Source: Brevundimonas diminuta 3F5N (lineage in GTDB: Bacteria; Pseudomonadota; Alphaproteobacteria; Caulobacterales; Caulobacteraceae). From it: a stretch of DNA of 64,000 nucleotides. Shown one piece after another: positions 54,807-62,936 of this stretch (positions within the stretch are counted from its first letter, which is position 1; every line of letters begins with the position of its first letter). The notes under the pieces were generated by a model. The model saw only the letters and a list, made by a program, of their open reading frames with translations. It did not search any database and had not been told where the DNA came from. The stretch lies in assembly GCF_900163625.1 (NCBI RefSeq), contig NZ_FUIE01000020.1:62001-126000 (forward strand), in the 5' to 3' direction. Both the position numbers and the translations under genes were made by a program.

Positions 54807-55844
54807 TCAAACTGTCGCCAGATCGCCCAGGGGTTCTTCATCATCCTCGTCATAGCCGACGAGACGCAAGGCTTGCGCCTTCACACCTTTCAGCTCAGCC
54901 CAGCGCAGCAGGCCTTCCTCGCGCCCGTGCGTGATCCAGATTTCTTCCGGCGCCAGTTCCTCGAAAGTCTGGATCAGTTCGGGCCAATCCGCATGATCCG
55001 AAATGACCAGGGGCAGTTCCACGCCCCTTTGACGCGCCCGCGCCCTCACGCCCATCCAGCCAGAGGCGAAGGCGGCCACCGGATCGGCGAACCGGCGCGC
55101 CCAGCGGTCCTGAACGGCTGAAGGCGGCGCGATCACCACCTCGCCGCCCAAGGCCCCTGCTTTCAGTCCCGTAGCGGGCGCCAGCGGCCCCAGGTCGATC
55201 CCTTCGTTCTGATAGAGACGATTCAGACGCTCGAGCGCGCCGTGCACATGAATGGTCCGATCCCACCCCGCCTCGCGTAGCAGGCAGATCACCCGTTGCG
55301 CCTTGCCCAAGGCGTAGGCGCCGACCAGATGGGCGCGCTCAGGAAACTGCGTCAGAGAATGAACCAGGCGCGCAATCTCCTCCCGATCCGGCGGGTGAAC
55401 AAAGACCGGCAGACCAAATGTCGCCTCCGAAATGAAGACATGGCAGGGAACCGGTTCGAACGGCAAACAGGTCGGATCGCGTCGCCGCTTGTAGTCGCCG
55501 GACACCACCATGGTCAGGCCGCCTCGCTCGATAACGGCCTGAGCCGAGCCCAGCACATGCCCGGCGGGCGCAAAACGCACCGCCACGCCGTTGATCTGCG
55601 TCGTCTTTCCGTAAGCGGCGGGCTGCGTCCGCCCGGCGAAGTCGGGTCCGTATCGTTCGGCCATGATGGCCAGGGTCTCGGGCGTCGCCAACACGGCGCC
55701 ATGCCCCGGCCGCGCATGATCAGAATGGCCGTGCGTGATCACCGCCCGGTCGACCGGTCGCACGGGATCCACATAGAAGTCGCCGACAGGACAATAGAGC
55801 CCCGCCGGCGCCGGCCGCAGAAGATCTTGAGGTCGGATCATCAA
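54807..55844 (-). CDS. Ligase-associated DNA exonuclease (MBL/beta-CASP-like)
   Basis: A 345-residue metallo-hydrolase with HGHSDHARPGHGAVL (HxHxDH), MVVSGDYKRRRDPT, FISEATFGLPVF and VISDHADWPELI, plus WITHGREEGLLRW, the pattern of the 'ligase-associated DNA exonuclease' family. That family usually sits next to an ATP-dependent DNA ligase and a DEXH helicase, but neither is near here. It ends seven bases from the end of the convergent kinase gene. Start may be this ATG or the next. Confidence 0.87.
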   Translation of the reverse strand: MMIRPQDLLRPAPAGLYCPVGDFYVDPVRPVDRAVITHGHSDHARPGHGAVLATPETLAIMAERYGPDFAGRTQPAAYGKTTQINGVAVRFAPAGHVLGSAQAVIERGGLTMVVSGDYKRRRDPTCLPFEPVPCHVFISEATFGLPVFVHPPDREEIARLVHSLTQFPERAHLVGAYALGKAQRVICLLREAGWDRTIHVHGALERLNRLYQNEGIDLGPLAPATGLKAGALGGEVVIAPPSAVQDRWARRFADPVAAFASGWMGVRARARQRGVELPLVISDHADWPELIQTFEELAPEEIWITHGREEGLLRWAELKGVKAQALRLVGYDEDDEEPLGDLATV

Positions 55845-55913
55845 CCTATCCGCTCGCTGGACAAGGAGGCCCCCGACGGGCGACCAAGGCGAGACTCAAC
55901 ACAGGACGCCTCG

Positions 55914-56384
55914 ATGACGGATTCGTTCCTAGACACCTTATTGCCGCAACTCGCATCCGGCGCGGCCCATACCCACGCCCTGGGTTTCGCGTTCGAGGGC
56001 CTGGACGGAGACCGCGTCCGCATCCGCGTTCCCTATCGTGATGATCTGGTCGGCGATCCCGAGACCGGCGTCCTGGCCGGGGGTCTCGTCACCACTCTGC
56101 TGGACCACGTCGGCGGTCTGGCCGTCTGGGTGGGGCTGGGAACGTTTCGACCTGTGGCGACGCTCGATCTTCGCGTCGACTATATGCGCGCCGCAGCGCC
56201 AGGGCGCGACCTGCTGGCCGAGGCGCGATGCTATCGCCTGACGCGCAATCTCGCCTTTGTGCGCGCCTGGGCCTTCGAGGATGATCCGGCCGATCCCGTC
56301 GCCGCCGCCCAATCCGCCTATATGGTCAGCGCCGAAGGCGATCACCGCGCCGGCGCGAACCTGAAATCCAGGACCGTCGCATGA
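55914..56384 (+). CDS. PaaI-family thioesterase (hot-dog fold), first of a pair
   Basis: A 156-residue hot-dog protein: VRIRVPYRDDLVGDPETGVLAGG then VTTLLDHVGGLAVWV and VATLDLRVDYMRAA, typical of PaaI thioesterases, where the Asp in LLDHVGG is catalytic-site associated. Such enzymes split acyl-CoAs. It overlaps its partner in ATGA, and the two may form a heteromer or divide substrates. The start follows GGACGCCTCG. An acyl-CoA ligase and dehydrogenase are elsewhere in this window. Confidence 0.85.
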   Translation: MTDSFLDTLLPQLASGAAHTHALGFAFEGLDGDRVRIRVPYRDDLVGDPETGVLAGGLVTTLLDHVGGLAVWVGLGTFRPVATLDLRVDYMRAAAPGRDLLAEARCYRLTRNLAFVRAWAFEDDPADPVAAAQSAYMVSAEGDHRAGANLKSRTVA

Positions 56385-56788
56385 CCGCCTCCCTGCTCGA
56401 CAGCCTGCCCTACGCCCGCTTCCTGAACCTCCAGACGCAGATGAACGGCGACGAGATCACTGTCGTCATGCCATTCGCCGACAAATTGATCGGCAACCCG
56501 ATGCTGCCGGCTCTGCACGGCGGCTCGACCGCGGCCCTGCTGGAGATGACGGCCATGGCCCAGGTCTCGCTGACCTATCCACGACTGCGGCTGCCGCGCC
56601 CGATCAACGTCACCGTGGCTTATCTTCGCTCTGGCCGCCCCATCGACGTCTATGCGCGCGCCAGGATCAACAAGGCGGGACGCCGTGTCGCCCATGTCGT
56701 CGCCGAAGCGTGGCAGGACACCCGGCAGGAACCGATCGCCTCTCTCACCGCTCACTTCCTGCTGGACCCCGAAAACGCAGGATCGTGA
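56381..56788 (+). CDS. PaaI-family thioesterase (hot-dog fold), second of a pair
   Basis: A 135-residue hot-dog protein: MPFADKLIGNPMLPALHGGSTAALLEMT then INVTVAYLRSGRPIDVYARA. Glu replaces the Asp of its partner at the centre (LLEMTAMA). It is coupled to the upstream gene by ATGA. The similarity between the two is low outside the fold, so the pair is ancient. Substrate unknown. Confidence 0.85.
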   Translation: MTASLLDSLPYARFLNLQTQMNGDEITVVMPFADKLIGNPMLPALHGGSTAALLEMTAMAQVSLTYPRLRLPRPINVTVAYLRSGRPIDVYARARINKAGRRVAHVVAEAWQDTRQEPIASLTAHFLLDPENAGS

Positions 56789-56868
56789 CACGCGACGGTG
56801 CGACAACGTCAATTGTAAAATTTGTAAAGAAAATCCTACCCAAATTAGTTAATGCACGTTAACACTTT

Positions 56869-56893
56869 CTCGTTGTTCTTTTTCAACGAGGGG
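56869..56893 (+). promoter_or_regulatory. Leader hairpin touching the ribosome site of the next gene
   Basis: CTCGTTG (56869-56875) and CAACGAG (56884-56890) form a perfect stem with an eight-base T-rich loop (TTCTTTTT). The ribosome site GAGGGG (56888-56893), seven bases from the ATG, overlaps the right arm. The region before is AT-rich (56810-56868). Confidence 0.45.
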
Positions 56894-56899
56894 TAAGTC

Positions 56900-57247
56900 A
56901 TGGATCGCAACGAAGTCATCGCCGGTGTCGCTGGCGAACTGCACGCCACCGAAAAGGCGCTGGATGACGCCATCGCCCACGCCGCCACCCTGGTTCAGGC
57001 CATGATCGGCGCGCGCTCTGCTCTGTCGCTCTCGGCCGTCGCCGCCGCAGGCTCCCAGACCAAGGCGATGGAAGCCATCTCCGCTCTCAGCACCGCTCGT
57101 GAAGCCCTGATCGCTTGCCACGCCGAACTCGCGAAAGACCATCGCCGTCTCGGTTACGGCACCTACGCCCTCGGTCCGCTCGACAAGCCCAATGAATGGG
57201 ATAGCCGCCCAATGGGTAGCCAAGAGCGTCACCTGCGCGTGGCGTGA
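56900..57247 (+). CDS. Conserved-type small helical protein of unknown function
   Basis: A 115-residue protein, mostly Ala-rich helix: ELHATEKALDDAIAHAATLV, GARSALSLSAVAAAGSQTKA, STAREALIACHAELAKDHRR, then a polar end YGTYALGPLDKPNEWDSRP and RHLRVA. No motif for an enzyme or DNA binding is seen. It could pack as an antiparallel coiled coil. The ribosome site GAGGGG with ATG is strong but may be masked by a hairpin. A terminator follows at 57305. Confidence 0.7.
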   Translation: MDRNEVIAGVAGELHATEKALDDAIAHAATLVQAMIGARSALSLSAVAAAGSQTKAMEAISALSTAREALIACHAELAKDHRRLGYGTYALGPLDKPNEWDSRPMGSQERHLRVA

Positions 57248-57304
57248 ATTCGGCGTAATCTTACGCATCAGCTATCCGGCTTCAAACTAGCTTGGTGTAG
57301 CTTG

Positions 57305-57337
57305 GCCCCCATCGTTGTAGAGACGATGGGGGCTTTT
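57305..57337 (+). terminator. Rho-independent terminator after the small helical protein
   Basis: GCCCCCATCGT (57305-57315) pairs with ACGATGGGGGC (57323-57333) around TGTAGAG, with TTTT after. It lies only three bases before the TTG taken as the start of the next gene. Confidence 0.88.
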
Positions 57338-57339
57338 CA

Positions 57340-57774
57340 TTGTTCGAATTCATCGCAGGCTACATAGGCGCGGCTAGCGTCCTGCTCGTGTGCTTTTTTG
57401 CGCTGACAAAGGGAGGCCCCCCCGAGCGAATCGGCGCGATCGTGGTTCTGTGCGGCTGGTTCCTCTCGATACTAGCCCAACGCTATTTGGGTTATGTCGC
57501 CACCCAATGGCCAGTGCTGCTGATTGATCTGATTGCTCTGGTGGTTTTTGTGGCCCTGGTCTGGAAGTCTCCGCGCACCTGGCCGGTCTGGGCCAGCGCT
57601 TTCCAACTTCTGTCTGTCGCAAGCCATGTCATGGTTCTCATGAAACTTCGGCCTGAAATTTCTGCCTTCTATACAGTCGTCAACATGGCTGGTTACGGCA
57701 TCATCATCGCCCTGGGCGTTGGAACCTTCTTCGCTTGGCAGGAGCGGCGGGCGGCGGGCGTAGAAATTTCATAG
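57340..57774 (+). CDS. Small integral membrane protein of unknown function
   Basis: A 144-residue protein with four predicted helices (YIGAASVLLVCFFALT, IGAIVVLCGWFLSILA, VLLIDLIALVVFVALVW, GYGIIIALGVGTFF). There is no recognisable family motif. The start is a TTG directly behind a terminator, so there is almost no room for a ribosome site unless GGGGGC of the stem serves; a leaderless or read-through message is possible. It precedes the S24-type regulator by 60 bases on the same strand. Confidence 0.7.
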   Translation: MFEFIAGYIGAASVLLVCFFALTKGGPPERIGAIVVLCGWFLSILAQRYLGYVATQWPVLLIDLIALVVFVALVWKSPRTWPVWASAFQLLSVASHVMVLMKLRPEISAFYTVVNMAGYGIIIALGVGTFFAWQERRAAGVEIS

Positions 57775-57788
57775 GTAGATATTCCTAT
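57771..57788. promoter_or_regulatory. Inverted repeat ATAGG-N8-CCTAT before the S24 regulator
   Basis: Five-base arms overlap the stop of the membrane protein gene and lie 47 bases before the regulator's start. It could be an operator of the S24-type regulator. The repeat is short, so chance is possible. Confidence 0.3.
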
Positions 57789-57834
57789 TCCACCCAGGTA
57801 ACCTGACGCCTCGCGTTTCTCGGAACCTGCGCCA

Positions 57835-58470
57835 TTGCCCTTGTCCCATGCCCAGATCTGGAAGGCCATCGACGCCCTGGCGCGACATGAGGGCATTTCG
57901 GCCTCGGGTCTTGCGCGGCGGGCGGGGTTGGACGCCACCAGCTTCAATCCATCCAAGCGACTAGGCCCGGGCCAGCCTCCTCGGCCTCGTTGGCCCTCGA
58001 CGGAAAGCCTGATGCGCGTGCTTCAGGCGAGCGAGCTAAGCTTGGCTGAATTCGCCGCACTCGCCGATGACGCCGCGCCGCAGCGTCGCGCCATACCGCT
58101 TCTGGGCCTCGCTCGCGCGGGCGACGAAGGCTTCTTCGACGACGCCGGCCTGCCTATGGCCGAAGGGTGGGATCAAACCGATCTTCCGACTCACAAGGAC
58201 AGTCTGTTCAGCCTGACCATCGACGGAGATTCCATGGAGCCGGTTTACCGACCAGGCGACAGGGTCATCGTCGACCTGGACGCTACAGAGGTCCGGCGCG
58301 GCGACCGGGTGGTGGTTCGCACCGCGGGGGGCGAGACCCTGGCCAAGGAGATCGCAGCCCTGAATGGCCGCGAAGTCGTTCTGGCTTCACTCAATCCGCA
58401 CTATGAGCCGCGTATCCTGCCACGCGACCAAGTCCTGTGGATGGCCCGCATCCTTTGGGTCAGCCAGTAG
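57835..58470 (+). CDS. LexA/CI-like transcriptional regulator with S24 peptidase domain
   Basis: A 211-residue protein. Residues 5-75 form a HTH-like domain (IWKAIDALARHEGISASGLA then RRAGLDATSFN). The S24 domain carries Ser133 in DGDSMEPVYRPGDRVIVD and Lys171 in ETLAKEI, the Ser/Lys self-cleavage dyad with the same spacing as LexA. The expected cleavage site (Ala-Gly) is in LLGLARAGDEGFF. The start is a TTG; no ATG fits. It is probably a repressor cut on stress or a prophage-like regulator that has become chromosomal. Confidence 0.85.
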   Translation: MPLSHAQIWKAIDALARHEGISASGLARRAGLDATSFNPSKRLGPGQPPRPRWPSTESLMRVLQASELSLAEFAALADDAAPQRRAIPLLGLARAGDEGFFDDAGLPMAEGWDQTDLPTHKDSLFSLTIDGDSMEPVYRPGDRVIVDLDATEVRRGDRVVVRTAGGETLAKEIAALNGREVVLASLNPHYEPRILPRDQVLWMARILWVSQ

Positions 58471-58478
58471 AACAGCAA

Positions 58479-58512
58479 AAGGCCGCCCCTTGCGGGACGG
58501 CCTTCGCATTTT
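58479..58512. terminator. Terminator between the S24 regulator and the SH3 gene
   Basis: AAGGCCG (58479-58485) pairs with CGGCCTT (58498-58504), with an inner CCC/GGG pairing. CGCATTTT follows on the plus strand and AAAA lies at the left for the convergent transcript. Confidence 0.75.
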
Positions 58513-58538
58513 GATCGACGCGGGGGAGAATCCGCCGA

Positions 58539-59018
58539 TCAGTTCGGCGCTACGTAACGAGCGTTGACCCAACCGCCGCCAGCGATCTGCACCCACTCGC
58601 CTTCAGAACCCACGGCCGTGAAGGGTTGGCCAGCCGACAGGCTGCCGGTCTGGCGATATTGTGCGCCCGGTCCGGTGCGGATCCGCAGGTTGGAGGTTGC
58701 GCGGTACATATTGGCGTTGCTTTGGCTCGCGGCGCGCGTGCGCTGCTGGTTGCAGCCGATATAGGAACCGGCCGCTGCGCCCGCGCCGGCGCCGACGACG
58801 GCGCCCAAGGCGCGTTCATTCTTCGACACCTGGCTGCCCGCCAGGCCGCCCAGCACAGCGCCGATGGCGGCGCCAGCCTGCTGACGGCCGCCCGGCGCGT
58901 CGCAGTTGGTGATTCCGTTAGCCTGAGGCATGGCGCTGGCTGTCATAGGCACAGCGGCGGCAGCCAGAGCGGCGAACATTGCGGTGGCGGCCAAACCCGC
59001 CTTGAAGGTCTTCGACAT
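58539..59018 (-). CDS. Envelope protein with glycine zipper and SH3b domain
   Basis: A 159-residue exported protein. Signal peptide (cut after TASAMPQA), a 17 kDa-antigen-type glycine zipper (QQAGAAIGAVLGGLAGSQVS and GAVVGAGAGAAAGSYIG) with Cys residues (ITNCDAPGG, GCNQQ), then a C-terminal SH3b domain (NLRIRTGPGAQYRQTGSLSA then GEWVQIAGGGWVNARYV). SH3b domains often bind peptidoglycan. GGAGAG upstream of the ATG supports the start. Role not established. Confidence 0.87.
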   Translation of the reverse strand: MSKTFKAGLAATAMFAALAAAAVPMTASAMPQANGITNCDAPGGRQQAGAAIGAVLGGLAGSQVSKNERALGAVVGAGAGAAAGSYIGCNQQRTRAASQSNANMYRATSNLRIRTGPGAQYRQTGSLSAGQPFTAVGSEGEWVQIAGGGWVNARYVAPN

Positions 59019-59352
59019 GAGGCTCTCCTGTCATCGAGTTGTCGATGAAGGGACAATGCCTCGCCCAAGCTGAAGGCTCCCCCAGCCTCGTCGTTATATG
59101 CCGTTCATCTTTCTTGCTGGGCGCAGAAGCGCCTGACGCTCCGGCGCATCCAAGTCCGTATGAGAAAAACAGATATTGTTCATTTCCTCCCCCATTCGGG
59201 GGATGGGCAGAGGCCGCATTGTCGTGCGCTATGGCGTCCATGGGCGCACTTGGAAAAGCAGACGTGGCTCTGGATGTGCTGTGGCGCAGCCTTTACGGCC
59301 AGCCGCTGCCGATCTCCGGCTCTGCCGAGCTCGCCCTGCAGGTCATTATGGA

Positions 59353-59487
59353 ATGCGAGCGAAAATCATGGTCCCCAGCACCCGTACCCGACGCCATCGC
59401 CGATCAATCTGGTTGCCGTCCCCGTTTGAGAGTTTGCTCTTGATGCTGGCTGTAGCGTCCTTGGTCGGGGCCGTCTTCGTCGCCTGA
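59353..59487 (+). CDS. Doubtful 44-residue membrane ORF in an otherwise empty 527-base gap
   Basis: ATG at 59353 opens a basic stretch (STRTRRHRRSIWLP) followed by one hydrophobic helix (FESLLLMLAVASLVGAVFVA), the plan of small inner-membrane proteins. No ribosome site is visible (ATTATGGA). An alternative frame in the same place runs as GALGKADVALDVLWRSLYGQ from about 59240. The gap 59019-59545 otherwise shows only GC-rich non-coding sequence and the lysS terminator. Confidence 0.25.
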   Translation: MRAKIMVPSTRTRRHRRSIWLPSPFESLLLMLAVASLVGAVFVA

Positions 59488-59504
59488 CCAGCCCATAACG
59501 AAGA

Positions 59505-59531
59505 CGGGCCGCTGATGACATCAGCGGCCCG
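59505..59531 (-). terminator. Terminator of lysS
   Basis: CGGGCCGCTGAT (59505-59516) pairs perfectly with ATCAGCGGCCCG (59520-59531), loop GAC. On the minus strand TCTTCGTTATG follows, a weak T-rich tail. It lies just after the lysS stop. Confidence 0.75.
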
Positions 59532-59545
59532 AAACCCCTTGATCC

Positions 59546-61219
59546 TTAGCCCTCGGCGAGGCTGCCTGAGGTGCCCTTCTCGATCAGGTCGATCGTCTGG
59601 GACAGGCCATAGATAGCAGCGAACGATCCGAAGCGCGGCCCCTGCGAAGCGCCCAGCAGCACCTCATACAGCGCCTGGAACCAGGCCCGCAGCGGCTCGA
59701 ACTCATGCGCCTTGCCCACGGCGTAAACCTCGCCCTGGATGATCTCGCCATCGGTCGTGTCAGCGGGCAGAGCCTTCAGGCGTTCCGCCAAGTCCAGCAG
59801 CGCCGCCTTCTCCTTGTCGTCGGGCAGACGATAGGTCTTCGAGGGCTTCACGAAGTCCTCGTAGTAGTTCAGCGCATAACCCATCAGACGGTCCAGCACC
59901 GGCTCGTTGTCCGGCGTAGCGTCAGGCAGATACTTGGCGAAGTAGGCCCACAGCTGGTCTTTGGTCGAGGCGTTGGCCACGCCGACCAGGTTCAGCAGCA
60001 GGGCGAAGGACACCGGCGAGGCGCTCTCAGGCGGTTGGCCCGAGTGGATATGCCAGACGGCGTTGTCGATCTGTTTGGCCGGTTCCTGCGTCTTGTACTG
60101 CTCGATGAAGGACAGATAGTCGTCCGTCGCGCGCGGAATGACGTTGAAGTGCAGGCTCTTGGCCGACTTCGGCGACTGGAACATGTACCAGGACAGGCTC
60201 TCGGGCGTGCCGTAGCGCAGCCAGTCCTCCATCGTCAGGCCATTGCCCTTGGACTTGGAGATCTTCTTGCCCTCGATGTCGAGGAAGAGCTCATAGTTGA
60301 AGCCTTCAGGCGGGACGCCGCCAATGGCGCGGCACAGCTTGGACGACTCGCGCACGCTCTCGATCAGGTCCTTGCCCGACATCTCATAGTCGACGTCCAG
60401 CGCCGTCCAACGCATGGCCCAGTCCGGCTTCCACTGCAGCTTCACATGGCCGCCGGTAACGGGAACCTCGGTGCGGCCGCCAGCGGGGTCGTCAAAGACG
60501 ATGGTCCCGCGTTCGATGTTGCGCTCCAGCGTCGGCACCTGCAGCACATGGCCGGTGATCGGGCTGATCGGCAGGAAGGGCGAATAGGTCGCCCGGCGCT
60601 CTTCGCCCAAAGTCGGCAGCATGATGCCCATGACCTTGTCGAAGCGCTCCAGCAGGGTCAGCAGGGTCGCGTCGAACCGGCCCGACCGATAAGTCTCGGT
60701 CGAGGACATGAACTCATAGTCGAAGCCGAAGCTGTCGAGGAAGGCGCGCAGGCGGGCGTTGTTGTGCGCGCCGAAGCTGTCGTGCGTGCCGAACGGATCG
60801 CGCACCTTGGTCAGCGGCAGATGCAGGTCTTCGCGCAGCATCTCCGGGTTGGGGATGCCCTCCGGCACCTTGCGCAGGCCGTCCATGTCGTCGCTGAAGG
60901 CGATCAGGCGGGTGGCCCAGTGATCGCCGGTCAGGGCGCGGAACGCGTTGCGCACCATGGTCGTGCGCGCCACCTCGCCGAAGGTGCCCATATGCGGCAG
61001 GCCCGACGGGCCGTAACCCGTCTCAAGGATCACTGGCTTGTTCAGCGCCTCGAAGGTCGCCAGAGCCTCGTCCGCCTTGCCCGCGTCGATCAGCAGTTTC
61101 GCGGCGTCGCGCTCTGCGTCGGACAGCCGTTTTTTGAGCACGTGGGCCAGCAGGTTGCGCGCTTGCTCAAACGGCCACGAACGGGCCTCACGGGACAGGG
61201 TTTCGAGGTTCTCTAGCAT
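59546..61219 (-). CDS. lysS: Lysyl-tRNA synthetase, class I
   Basis: A 557-residue class I LysRS (LysK type), the form of alphaproteobacteria, spirochaetes and archaea. The HIGH-like motif is GYGPSGLPHMGTF and the KMSKS-like motif is EGKKISKSKGNGLT, which bind ATP. FEYMSSTETY-like and DYEMSGKDLIESV are in the catalytic core. The start is MLENLETLS; the upstream in-frame ATG has no support. Convergent with nothing close; a terminator at 59505 ends it. Confidence 0.96.
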   Translation of the reverse strand: MLENLETLSREARSWPFEQARNLLAHVLKKRLSDAERDAAKLLIDAGKADEALATFEALNKPVILETGYGPSGLPHMGTFGEVARTTMVRNAFRALTGDHWATRLIAFSDDMDGLRKVPEGIPNPEMLREDLHLPLTKVRDPFGTHDSFGAHNNARLRAFLDSFGFDYEFMSSTETYRSGRFDATLLTLLERFDKVMGIMLPTLGEERRATYSPFLPISPITGHVLQVPTLERNIERGTIVFDDPAGGRTEVPVTGGHVKLQWKPDWAMRWTALDVDYEMSGKDLIESVRESSKLCRAIGGVPPEGFNYELFLDIEGKKISKSKGNGLTMEDWLRYGTPESLSWYMFQSPKSAKSLHFNVIPRATDDYLSFIEQYKTQEPAKQIDNAVWHIHSGQPPESASPVSFALLLNLVGVANASTKDQLWAYFAKYLPDATPDNEPVLDRLMGYALNYYEDFVKPSKTYRLPDDKEKAALLDLAERLKALPADTTDGEIIQGEVYAVGKAHEFEPLRAWFQALYEVLLGASQGPRFGSFAAIYGLSQTIDLIEKGTSGSLAEG

Positions 61220-61268
61220 GTATCGGGCTTTGACGCCTTGGAGGCCCGGGGTCAACAGCGGCGGCGTT

Positions 61269-61727
61269 TTACAGCCGCGCTTCGGCGTTCCTCGGCAGTT
61301 GCATCTGGTTCTCGAAACTCATGGCCAGATCGCCGTCTTGATTGATCACCGTCGTCTTGGTGCGGACGACGCCGCGATCAGGCTGGCTCTTCGACGGGCG
61401 TATATCGATGATCTCACGGCGCACTGTCAGGGTGTCGCCGGGACGCACGGGCCGCACCCACCACAGGGCGTCGACGTTCATGCCCAGCAAAGGCGTCTGG
61501 CCAAAATAGGCCTCGTCCACGAACTGACGCATGACGCGCGAACAGACGTGCCAGCCGCTGGCGATCAGGCCGCCGAAACGCCCCACCTCGGCCGCCGCCT
61601 TGTCGATGTGCATGGGTTGCGGGTCGAACTCGGTCGCGAAGGCGATGATCTCGGCTTCGGTCATGGTGAAGGGCTCGCTGTCCCAGCTTTCACCGACGGT
61701 CAGGTCGTCCAGATAGCGATCGGTCAT
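61269..61727 (-). CDS. MaoC-like (R)-specific enoyl-CoA hydratase-type protein
   Basis: A 152-residue hot-dog protein. The MaoC motif FATEFDPQPMHIDKAAAE with the catalytic Asp and His, FGGLIASGWHV and VRPGDTLTVRREI are intact. Members hydrate enoyl-CoA or similar thioesters. GGGAG nine bases before the ATG supports this start; the open frame reaches far upstream only as the shadow of queA. Divergent from queA with 114 bases between. Confidence 0.92.
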   Translation of the reverse strand: MTDRYLDDLTVGESWDSEPFTMTEAEIIAFATEFDPQPMHIDKAAAEVGRFGGLIASGWHVCSRVMRQFVDEAYFGQTPLLGMNVDALWWVRPVRPGDTLTVRREIIDIRPSKSQPDRGVVRTKTTVINQDGDLAMSFENQMQLPRNAEARL

Positions 61728-61841
61728 ACACTCAAACTCCCATTGCTCAGTCTGACATAGCGGCTGAGACGGTTTTCGCCAGTCGACTTTCCGCGGGGCT
61801 TCGCTTGACCGGAAAGGCGGGGCGTGAGCATTGCCCGCCTC

Positions 61842-62936
61842 ATGCGGACATCCGATTTCGACTTCGACCTGCCCGAGGCGTGCATCGCCCTGCGCCCCGC
61901 CGACCCGCGCGATTCCGCACGGTTTCTGATCGTGAAGGGCGGCGATCTTCAGGACCGGATCATCCGCGACCTGCCGGATTTCCTGCAACCGGGCGACGCC
62001 CTGGTCTTCAACGACACCCGCGTGATCCCCGCGCGCCTGTCGGGCGTGCGCCATCGCACCGGACCGGAAGGCGACCTCCTGTCGGTCCCTGTCGAGGCGA
62101 CCCTGCACCACCGCGACGCCCCCGATGTCTGGAGCGCCTTCATGAAACCCGGCAAGCGGCTGAAGGTCGGCGACCGCGTTCGGTTCGGACGCGAGGAAGA
62201 CAACGCCTGCCTTCTGGGCCAGGTCGACGCCGAGATCATCACCAAGGGCGAGGACGGCCTCGTCACCCTGCGCTTCGATCTGGCGGGCCCAGTGCTGGAC
62301 GACGCCATCCGCGAGGTCGGGGTCATGCCCCTGCCCCCCTATATCGCGGCCAAGCGGGCCGAGGACGATCAGGACCTGAAGGATTATCAGACCGTCTTCG
62401 CCGAGCACGACGGCTCGGTCGCGGCGCCGACGGCGGGTTTGCACTTTACCCCTGCCCTGCTGGACGCCATCCGCGCGCGCGGCGTGACGACCCATGCCGT
62501 GACACTGCACGTCGGGGCAGGCACCTTCCTGCCGGTCAAGGCGGACGACACCGCCGACCACAAAATGCATTCCGAGTGGGGCGAGGTCGCGGCCGAGACC
62601 GCCGCCGCCCTGAACGCCGTTCGCGCGGCGGGCGGGCGCATCGTCTGCGTGGGCACCACCTCGCTTCGCCTGCTGGAGAGCGCCACGACCAAGGACGGCG
62701 TGGTCCAGCCCTTCCACGGCGACACGGCCATTTTCATCACGCCGGGCTATCGCTTCCGCGCCTGCGACGTGCTGATGACCAACTTCCACCTGCCGAAGTC
62801 GACGCTGTTCATGCTGGTCAGCGCCTTCGCCGGGCTGGAAACGATGCGCGCCGCCTACGCCCACGCCATCGACAGCGGCTACCGCTTCTATTCTTATGGC
62901 GACGGAAGCCTGCTGTTTCGGGAAGACGCCCAATGA
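61842..62936 (+). CDS. queA: tRNA preQ1(34) S-adenosylmethionine ribosyltransferase-isomerase
   Basis: A 364-residue enzyme that adds the ribosyl group of SAM to preQ1 in t[36 protein letters not shown]-like [90 protein letters not shown] are all characteristic. A GTG 18 bases upstream is an alternative start. The neighbour is not tgt, as is usual, but a small nucleotidyltransferase-like gene coupled by ATGA. Confidence 0.96.
   Translation: MRTSDFDFDLPEACIALRPADPRDSARFLIVKGGDLQDRIIRDLPDFLQPGDALVFNDTRVIPARLSGVRHRTGPEGDLLSVPVEATLHHRDAPDVWSAFMKPGKRLKVGDRVRFGREEDNACLLGQVDAEIITKGEDGLVTLRFDLAGPVLDDAIREVGVMPLPPYIAAKRAEDDQDLKDYQTVFAEHDGSVAAPTAGLHFTPALLDAIRARGVTTHAVTLHVGAGTFLPVKADDTADHKMHSEWGEVAAETAAALNAVRAAGGRIVCVGTTSLRLLESATTKDGVVQPFHGDTAIFITPGYRFRACDVLMTNFHLPKSTLFMLVSAFAGLETMRAAYAHAIDSGYRFYSYGDGSLLFREDAQ

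Noticed and set aside
59039-59443. 135-codon frame in the gap before lysS
   Set aside because: The first half is low-complexity without a ribosome site; the stretch near GALGKADVALDVLWR looks protein-like but is too short to support alone.
61805-62932. Upstream extension of the nucleotidyltransferase frame across queA
   Set aside because: The first 376 codons lie in another frame of queA; only the part from 62933 reads as protein.
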